In this document: positions 58,310-64,000 of the stretch, piece after piece
How the letters are laid out: each line of letters starts with the position of its first letter
Position numbering within the stretch: position 1 is the stretch's first letter
Source of the DNA: Thiohalomonas sp041685045
GTDB taxonomy: Bacteria > Pseudomonadota > Gammaproteobacteria > Thiohalomonadales > Thiohalomonadaceae
Length of the DNA stretch: 64,000 bases
NCBI GenBank assembly: GCA_041685045.1
Contig: JAWLGP010000001.1
Location: 434,001-498,000, forward strand
Direction of reading: 5' to 3'
Notes under the pieces: model-generated
What the model was told of the DNA's origin: nothing
The model's input: the letters and a program-made list of their open reading frames with translations, nothing else
Databases searched by the model: none
Made by a program: the position numbers and the translations under genes

Positions 58310-61300
58310 GCGCTTCGTCTACGTGAACTGGGGCAACATCCCGACCCCCATCGAATTCGAGCTCGGCCCGGTCAACCTCTTCTCCGGCGGCAACGGCTCC
58401 GGCAAGACGACCGCGGCCGACGCCATCCAGACGGTGATGACCGCCGCCCACGAGAACCTGTTCCAGTACAACCCGGGCCAGGACGAGACCACCCAGCGCG
58501 GCCGCGGCGGCAAGCGGGTGCGCACGCTCTCCTCTTACGTGCTCGGCTGCGACGACGGCAGCTTCGCGCGACTCGACCCCACCGACGGCTATCTCGCCGC
58601 GGTATTCCACCCCACCCAGGGCGAGAGCGGCGAACCGTTCACCGCGGTGATCGCCGTGCGCGCCTGGCTGGACCGCAGCGGCAACAACAGCATCGCCCGC
58701 CAGGACGAAGCGGTGTTCTTCATCCTGCCGGGCGAGGAGCTGAACCAGGGCCACTTCGTGAAAGAGGACACGGGCGGCAAGTGGGTGGTGCCGCTGGACG
58801 ACCTGCAGACGCTGCTCATCAAGCAGTACGGCAAGCGCAAGGTCGAGCGCTACGACACGAAAAAGGCCTACCTGCGCCGACTCTACGCCGCGCTGCGCGG
58901 CCGCGCCGACTCGGTACCGGAGCAGGAGGCGGTGGCCGCCGCCCGCGCCTTCTCCCGCTTCATGGCCTACAAGCCGGTGCAGGGCATCGACCGTTTCGTC
59001 GCCGACGAAATCCTGGAGCGCAAAGACCTGGGCGAGGCGATCCGCTCGGTCAGCTCGCAGCTCAAGACCATTCACGGCATGGAGCGCGACGCCGCCCGCC
59101 TGGTGGAGTCGATCGCGATCCTCGACGGCGCCCGTGGCCAAAGCCAGCACTACATCGACCGTTGGATCGCCTTCAACACCCTGGACTACCAGCTGGCCCA
59201 GAATGACTACCTGGTGCGCCAGCGCGAATACCTCAAGGCCAAGAAGGCGCAGGAGGAGCACCGCCAATCGCTCAAGGAGAGCGAATCGGAGATCGACCAG
59301 GTGCGCACCCGCAGCCGCCAGCTGCACGAGCAGTTGGTGAGTCTCGAGGCACAGCGCATGGGCATCGATGCGCTCAAGCAGAAGGATGAGCTGGAGCGCC
59401 AGCGCGAACAACAGGACGCGCGGCTGGTACAGAGTGCACAGGCGCTGCTGGCCGAAGACCTGCAACTGCAAAAAAATGTCAGCGCCAGCGAGATCATCGC
59501 ACGCACCCTGCCGCAGGCGGAGCTGGCGCTGGAGCTGCCGGCGGTGGCCGATCTGCACACCGCCGCCCAGGCCAAGGCGATCCTGACAAGGGGGCAGAGC
59601 GGCCGAATCGATGCAACGGCCCTGGTGCAGCGCGACCTGTCGAACGACCTCTCCGCGCTGGAACAGCAACTCGAGCAGGCGCGAGAACTACAGCACCAAC
59701 ACAACCGCTGGGTCGCCCACTGGCACGAGTCCGACCCGCAGGCCGGCGGCGACTCCCTGCGCGACCAACTGGCGCACCTGGTGCATCAGCGGCGCAGCCG
59801 CTATGAACAGCTCACCGGCCAGCGCCGCAGCAAGCAGCAGGAGATCGAGCGCCTCGAGGCGCACCAGGTCACCTATCCGCCCTATGTGGAAAAGGCGCTC
59901 GCCGCCATCCGCCAGCAGTGTCCGGCGGCCGACCCGCGGGTGCTTTGCGACCACGTGGAGGTGAAGGACGCACGCTGGCAGGCGGCCATCGAGGGTTATC
60001 TCGGCGGTGCCCGTTTCTCCATCCTGGTGGAGCCGGCGTACGAGGCGCAGGCGATCCGCATCGTGCGCAACCTGCCTGGCCGCGACAACCGCGCCCGCAT
60101 CATTCAGGGCGAGAAGGCCCGCCAGGATGCCGATCGCGTCAGCCTCGACGCCGACTCCATCATCCACGTGCTGGAGTTCTCCCACGCGGTGGCGCGCCAC
60201 TATCTGATTGCCTCCTACGGCAGCGTGCTCCGAGTGGAGTCGGCCGAGCAGTTGCGCTTCACCCGTCGCGGCGTCACCGCCGACGGCATGGCCTCGGGCA
60301 ACTACTCCATGTGGCGCTGCGATGTGGCCGACGCCGAACTGGTGTTCGGCGCCGCCGCCCGCGAGCGCGCCCTGCTGGCCAAGCAGGAGGAGCTGCAACG
60401 CATCGAGACCGAGTGGGGCACCGCCAACGACCGCATGCAGCAGGCCGCCGGGTTGCTCAAGGCGGTGGACAGCCTCAAGCCGCTCGCCTATGCCGACAGC
60501 CTGGCCGCCATCCTCGCCATCCAGCGCGAGCTGCAAAAACTCGAAAACCTGCTGGCCCAGCTCGACCTCTCCGAACACAAGGACCTGGAGGATCGCCTCG
60601 CCCGTCTGAAGGCCGACGCCGAGACCCTGCGCGCCCGCGAGGCGGAACTGAACAAGGCGGTCGGTGCCCTGCGCGAAAAGCTGGATGAGGACGACCGCCA
60701 GTGCCGCGCCCTCTCCGACGAGCAGGAGCGCAACCGCGAACGGGTCGACCAGCGCGAGGACGCGCTGCGTGCCATCACTACTGTCTGGCCCGCCTTCAAG
60801 GTGGACGACGAACTGGAGCGCGCCGACCGCGAGGCGGCCGAACTCAACGCCGCCCACGCCCGCGCCGAACGCGAGGAGATCGAGAAGGCGCTGCACGCGG
60901 CCGAGCGCAAGATGAGCGAGGCGATCCAGGCCCACAACCAGCAGTGCCGACCGGGCGACGCCATCGCCTACGCCGCCTTCGATGGCGACTACGACAGCCG
61001 CCTGTTCCGCAACATCTGCGAACTGCAGCGGGAGATCGACCGCGTCTACAACATCCTCAAGAACAACATCCTGGTGGAGAAGCACCAGGCGTTGATGGAG
61101 CTGAAGCAGAGCTTCAACAACGCCTTCGTCACCCACCTGTGTCACGCCATCTACCAGGCGATCAACGACGGCAAGCGCCAGATCGACCTGCTCAACAAGG
61201 AGCTGCAACACCACCGCTTCGGCTCCGACCGCGAAATGTTCCGTTTCGCCTCCGACTGGATCCCGGAGTATCGCGACTACGCCCGCTTCTTCGAAGAGGT

Positions 61301-61943
61301 GGTGAAGAACCCCACCCTCGGCGACGAGGTCACCCTGTTCGAAGCGGAGCTGACGGCGAAGTCGAAGAAGGTGCGCGACGAGCTGATGACGATGCTGCTG
61401 GACGAGGACGAGCAGCGCGCCCTGCGCGACCTGGAGCGCATCGCCGACTACCGCAACTACCGCCGCTACGAGATCTACAAGGAGGTCGAAGGCAAACCGC
61501 CCATCGCCCTATCCGAATACGGGACCGGCTCCGGCGGCCAGCTGGAGACCCCGGCCTACATCATCCGTTCCGCCGCGATCACCTCCGCCTTCCGCTTCGC
61601 CGAAGGCAACACCCACCTGCGCATGGTGCTGGTCGATGAAGCCTTCTCCAAGATGGACGAAACCCGCTCCCGCGAGGTGATCGGCTATCTCACCGAGAGC
61701 CTTGGCTTGCAACTCGTCTTCATCATGCCCACCAGCAAGTGTGGCCCCTACATGGACCTGATCAGCAACGAATTCGTGTTCGCCAAGGTCCCGAGCGACC
61801 GCCCCCGCGGCGAACTCAAGACCCGCGTGCTGGTCGACCGCAAGCAGTGCAACCAGGAACGGATCAAGGCGCTGTGGGCCAACCACCGGCGCACGGTGTA
61901 TCAGCAGGCAGAGCTGGATTTTATGGCGGAGTTTGTGGAGTGA
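58299..61943 (+). CDS. jetC: Wadjet/Mks SMC-like ATPase JetC
   Basis: A 1214-residue MukB/SMC-like ATPase. Walker A is GGNGSGKTT at residues 30-38; long coiled coils occupy about 270-430 and 700-900 around a hinge-like region near 540-640; the C-terminal head has the signature GTGSGGQLETPAYI and Walker B MVLVDEAFSKMDETRS. It uses ATP to extrude DNA loops. It starts inside the end of jetB (11-base overlap). The nuclease gene jetD (DUF3322/DUF2220) expected after it is not present before hipBA. Confidence 0.92.
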   Translation: MFLKRFVYVNWGNIPTPIEFELGPVNLFSGGNGSGKTTAADAIQTVMTAAHENLFQYNPGQDETTQRGRGGKRVRTLSSYVLGCDDGSFARLDPTDGYLAAVFHPTQGESGEPFTAVIAVRAWLDRSGNNSIARQDEAVFFILPGEELNQGHFVKEDTGGKWVVPLDDLQTLLIKQYGKRKVERYDTKKAYLRRLYAALRGRADSVPEQEAVAAARAFSRFMAYKPVQGIDRFVADEILERKDLGEAIRSVSSQLKTIHGMERDAARLVESIAILDGARGQSQHYIDRWIAFNTLDYQLAQNDYLVRQREYLKAKKAQEEHRQSLKESESEIDQVRTRSRQLHEQLVSLEAQRMGIDALKQKDELERQREQQDARLVQSAQALLAEDLQLQKNVSASEIIARTLPQAELALELPAVADLHTAAQAKAILTRGQSGRIDATALVQRDLSNDLSALEQQLEQARELQHQHNRWVAHWHESDPQAGGDSLRDQLAHLVHQRRSRYEQLTGQRRSKQQEIERLEAHQVTYPPYVEKALAAIRQQCPAADPRVLCDHVEVKDARWQAAIEGYLGGARFSILVEPAYEAQAIRIVRNLPGRDNRARIIQGEKARQDADRVSLDADSIIHVLEFSHAVARHYLIASYGSVLRVESAEQLRFTRRGVTADGMASGNYSMWRCDVADAELVFGAAARERALLAKQEELQRIETEWGTANDRMQQAAGLLKAVDSLKPLAYADSLAAILAIQRELQKLENLLAQLDLSEHKDLEDRLARLKADAETLRAREAELNKAVGALREKLDEDDRQCRALSDEQERNRERVDQREDALRAITTVWPAFKVDDELERADREAAELNAAHARAEREEIEKALHAAERKMSEAIQAHNQQCRPGDAIAYAAFDGDYDSRLFRNICELQREIDRVYNILKNNILVEKHQALMELKQSFNNAFVTHLCHAIYQAINDGKRQIDLLNKELQHHRFGSDREMFRFASDWIPEYRDYARFFEEVVKNPTLGDEVTLFEAELTAKSKKVRDELMTMLLDEDEQRALRDLERIADYRNYRRYEIYKEVEGKPPIALSEYGTGSGGQLETPAYIIRSAAITSAFRFAEGNTHLRMVLVDEAFSKMDETRSREVIGYLTESLGLQLVFIMPTSKCGPYMDLISNEFVFAKVPSDRPRGELKTRVLVDRKQCNQERIKALWANHRRTVYQQAELDFMAEFVE

Positions 61944-62053
61944 CGTTTGATCCCGTGAACCCTATCGCCGCCAATGCAACGTCCATGCTCCCGAGCTAAC
62001 CGGCCCTACGCACTTGAGCAACGCGCGCGCGAAGGACGTATGGCTCGTATATG

Positions 62054-62076
62054 GTCCATATCATGATAATATGGAC
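62054..62076. promoter_or_regulatory. HipB-type operator upstream of hipBA
   Basis: A perfect inverted repeat GTCCATAT-CATGATA-ATATGGAC (8-base arms, 7-base spacer) lies 30 bases before the hipB start in an AT-rich stretch. Position and symmetry fit autorepression by HipB. A -10-like TATGGT overlaps its left side. Confidence 0.6.
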
Positions 62077-62105
62077 AGTAAAACGGTCATAACAGGCGAT
62101 TTGAG

Positions 62106-62444
62106 GTGGCTGAGGCGAGGAAACGGGCATATTCGCGCTACGCGCTGGAAGGGCTTGTCCTGCTGGGCAAAATGATCCGGCTCGGGCGGAAGCAGCGCAG
62201 GCTCACCGCGCACGAGCTGGCGGAACGGATCGGCGTGTCGCGCAGCACCCTCCAGCGTATCGAGAAGGGCGATCCCAAGGTGGAGATCGGGCTGATGTTC
62301 GAGGCCGCCGCTATTGTCGGCGTGAAGCTGTTCGATGCCGATGAGAAAGGGATAGCGGCGCTTTCCGATCGAACGGACGATCGCATCGCGGTACTGCCGA
62401 AGCACGTCTACAAGGCCGGCAAGCGGATCGTCGATGAGTTCTGA
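62106..62444 (+). CDS. hipB: HipB-like XRE antitoxin
   Basis: A 112-residue DNA-binding protein with the HTH KMIRLGRKQRRLTAHELAER and RIGVSRSTLQRIEKGDPKVE (residues about 23-60). The start is GTG at 62106, 30 bases after the palindrome. It overlaps hipA by 11 bases, as usual for hipBA modules. It should repress the operon and hold HipA inactive. Confidence 0.9.
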   Translation: MAEARKRAYSRYALEGLVLLGKMIRLGRKQRRLTAHELAERIGVSRSTLQRIEKGDPKVEIGLMFEAAAIVGVKLFDADEKGIAALSDRTDDRIAVLPKHVYKAGKRIVDEF

Positions 62445-63744
62445 AATCCCCAAATACGATGAGGCCTATGTCTGGGCGTGGCTGCCGGGAGCGACCGAAC
62501 CTGTCGTTGCCGGCCGGCTCCATGCCCATAATGGGATCGTCACCTTCAACTATGGCCGGAGCTATCTTGAGCGGCACGGAGCGATTCCGCTCTATCTGCC
62601 GGAGCTGCCCCTGAAGGCTGGCGAGTTGCCCCTGCTTGACGGCCTGACCATCCCGGGCTGCATTCGCGATGCCGCGCCCGATGCCTGGGGGCGGCGAGTC
62701 ATCCTCAATCGCAAGTTCGGCGTGAAGGGGGATGAGGTTGAGCGGCTCGATCTTTCCGAGCTGACCTTCTTGCTGGAATCGGGATCGGATCGCATCGGCG
62801 CGCTCGATTTCCAGTTCTCACCGACGGTTTACGAACCGCGTGCGCCCATAAACGCCACCCTCGAAGAGCTGATTCAGTCGGCCGAACGGGTCGAGAAGGG
62901 GATCCCGCTCTCGCCCGAAGTCGATCAGGCGCTTCATCACGGCAGCTCGATCGGGGGGGCGCGGCCGAAGGCGCTGATTGAGGATGACACGGTCAAGCAC
63001 GTCGCCAAGTTTTCCTCGACTTCAGACCTCTACAGCGTCGTCAAGGGCGAGTTTATCTCCATGCGCCTTGCCGCGCTGTGCGGCATCGATGCCGCGCCGG
63101 TTTCCCTTGTCCGCGCCGGAAAGGACGTGTTGCTGGTCGAACGGTTCGACCGCGTGCGGGCCGCTGACGGCTGGCAGCGCCGGTCGATGGTCTCGGCGCT
63201 GACCCTGCTCGGCCTCGACGAAATGATGGCCCGCTATGCAAGTTATCAGGACCTGGCGGAGATCATCCGCCATCGCTTCACCAAGCCGTCCGCGACGCTG
63301 CGAGAGCTGTTTGGCCGGATAGTGTTCAATATCCTGTGCGGCAATACCGACGATCATGCCCGCAACCATGCCGCTTTCTGGGACGGGGCGACGCTCACCC
63401 TGACCCCTGCCTACGACATCTGTCCGCAAGGCAGGAGCGGGCAGGAAGCGACCCAAGCGATGCTCATCAGCGGCGACAACCGCATGAGCCGGATCGCATC
63501 CTGTCTTGAAGCCGCGCGGCATTTTTTGCTCTCCGAACACGAGGCGATCGCGATTGCCGAGGCCCAGCTCCGCTGCATCGGCGAGAACTGGAGGCGCGTG
63601 TGCGAGGAAGCGACGCTGAACCAGGTGGATCGCAATCTGTTCTGGGGCCGGCAGTTCCTCAACCCCTATGCCTTCACGGCACTCGAAGGCGAAGCCGCGG
63701 CGCTAAAAGCGCTTGCGGACGAGATACGCGGGGGCGAGCGGTAA
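62434..63744 (+). CDS. hipA: HipA-type serine/threonine kinase toxin
   Basis: A 436-residue HipA. The glycine-rich loop reads SSIGGARPKALIE (171-183), the catalytic loop NTDDHARNHA (304-313) and the metal-binding segment YDICPQG (327-333), all intact. The N-terminal HipA_N region (about 10-120) contains PDAWGRRVI and LESGSDRIGALDF. The family phosphorylates aminoacyl-tRNA synthetases (GltX for E. coli HipA) and induces dormancy. It is joined to hipB by an 11-base overlap. Confidence 0.93.
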   Translation: MSSEIPKYDEAYVWAWLPGATEPVVAGRLHAHNGIVTFNYGRSYLERHGAIPLYLPELPLKAGELPLLDGLTIPGCIRDAAPDAWGRRVILNRKFGVKGDEVERLDLSELTFLLESGSDRIGALDFQFSPTVYEPRAPINATLEELIQSAERVEKGIPLSPEVDQALHHGSSIGGARPKALIEDDTVKHVAKFSSTSDLYSVVKGEFISMRLAALCGIDAAPVSLVRAGKDVLLVERFDRVRAADGWQRRSMVSALTLLGLDEMMARYASYQDLAEIIRHRFTKPSATLRELFGRIVFNILCGNTDDHARNHAAFWDGATLTLTPAYDICPQGRSGQEATQAMLISGDNRMSRIASCLEAARHFLLSEHEAIAIAEAQLRCIGENWRRVCEEATLNQVDRNLFWGRQFLNPYAFTALEGEAAALKALADEIRGGER

Positions 63745-63747
63745 CTC

Positions 63748-63808
63748 GGGATATCCAATTGACATATCCCAACAACGGCGCCTAGACTGTATATCCAAGT
63801 GGGATATA
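63748..63808. promoter_or_regulatory. promoter and double operator of the downstream vapB
   Basis: Two palindromes share the ATATCC motif: GGGATAT-N9-ATATCCC (63748-63770) and TATATCC-AAGTG-GGATATA (63790-63808). They bracket a promoter with TTGACA at 63759-63764, an 18-base gap and TAGACT at 63783-63788. Such paired sites typically bind VapBC for autoregulation. Confidence 0.65.
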
Positions 63809-63821
63809 CGGAGACGCCATC

Positions 63822-64000
63822 GTGGCGACCGCACACACCAAAGTCTTCACCAGCAACCGGAGTCAGGCCGTCCGGCTGCCCAAGAATGTCGCGCTGCCGG
63901 AGTCCATCAAAGAGGTCGATATCATCGCCATTGGAAACCGGCGCCTGATTACCCCTGCCGGTGAATCCTGGGACAGCTGGTTCGATGGACCGACCGCCAC
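63822..64000 (+). CDS. vapB: VapB-like SpoVT/AbrB antitoxin, N-terminal part
   Basis: A GTG-initiated gene cut by the window end; 59 residues are readable. The N-terminus KVFTSNRSQAVRLPKNVALP is the swapped-hairpin AbrB domain of VapB antitoxins, and the tail ESWDSWFDGP is the start of the typical toxin-binding segment. A vapC is expected next, outside the window. Confidence 0.88.
   Translation, partial: MATAHTKVFTSNRSQAVRLPKNVALPESIKEVDIIAIGNRRLITPAGESWDSWFDGPTA

Overview
The window is a GC-rich bacterial chromosome segment that reads as Gammaproteobacteria. It carries the replication-origin neighbourhood in the arrangement typical of that class: gyrB-recF-dnaN-dnaA on the minus strand, then rpmH-rnpA-yidD-yidC-mnmE on the plus strand. 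Class I fructose-bisphosphatase, an Fnr-type site, a 2-oxoacid:ferredoxin oxidoreductase, a soluble fumarate-reductase-like set and an energy-converting complex related to hydrogenase-4 suggest a chemolithoautotroph or a microaerobic/anaerobic sulfur bacterium (Chromatiales-like). The lifestyle is inferred; the gene families are read from the sequence. No rRNA, tRNA or CRISPR array was seen.

Layout. 1-2.2 kb: end of gmhB, plsC, fbp with a structured leader, closed by a perfect bidirectional terminator. 2.2-12.4 kb: replication and ribosome/membrane-insertion core with candidate oriC between dnaA and dnaN. 12.4-26 kb: a standalone CZB zinc protein, a MoxR-DUF58-transglutaminase operon, a lipoprotein peptidase, a MASE3 histidine kinase coupled to a CBS protein, a TSUP exporter, an aspartyl protease, an FGE/EgtB-like protein, YaeQ and YaiI. 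26.2-33.9 kb: an XRE regulator followed by a six-subunit Hyf-like complex whose large subunit lacks most nickel-binding cysteines. 34.1-38.5 kb: accessory island with a deacetylase-caspase-TPR fusion, a Vat/CatB-like acetyltransferase and a decayed duplicate of a small membrane gene. 38.5-42.4 kb: Fnr-linked bacteriohemerythrin, an SDR-SPW-VKOR fusion and a flavin reductase. 42.5-53.7 kb: fumarase, malate dehydrogenase, KorAB and a soluble NADH-linked fumarate reductase-like trio, together covering the oxaloacetate to 2-oxoglutarate arm of the TCA cycle except succinyl-CoA synthetase. 53.7-55.2 kb: ArfB, YceH, HIT. 55.3-64 kb: defence/stability region with a PIN toxin-antitoxin pair, a Wadjet/Mks-type condensin jetABC without a visible jetD, hipBA, and the start of a vapB.

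A recurring theme is dispersed intergenic palindromic elements. At least four sequence families are present. One (AACAGGATT type, five copies) encloses a GxxExxY nuclease-like gene in one copy and appears as 90-155 bp empty derivatives in the other four. Others sit inside the hyf and jet operons, and two of the elements supply the C-terminal codons of neighbouring genes.
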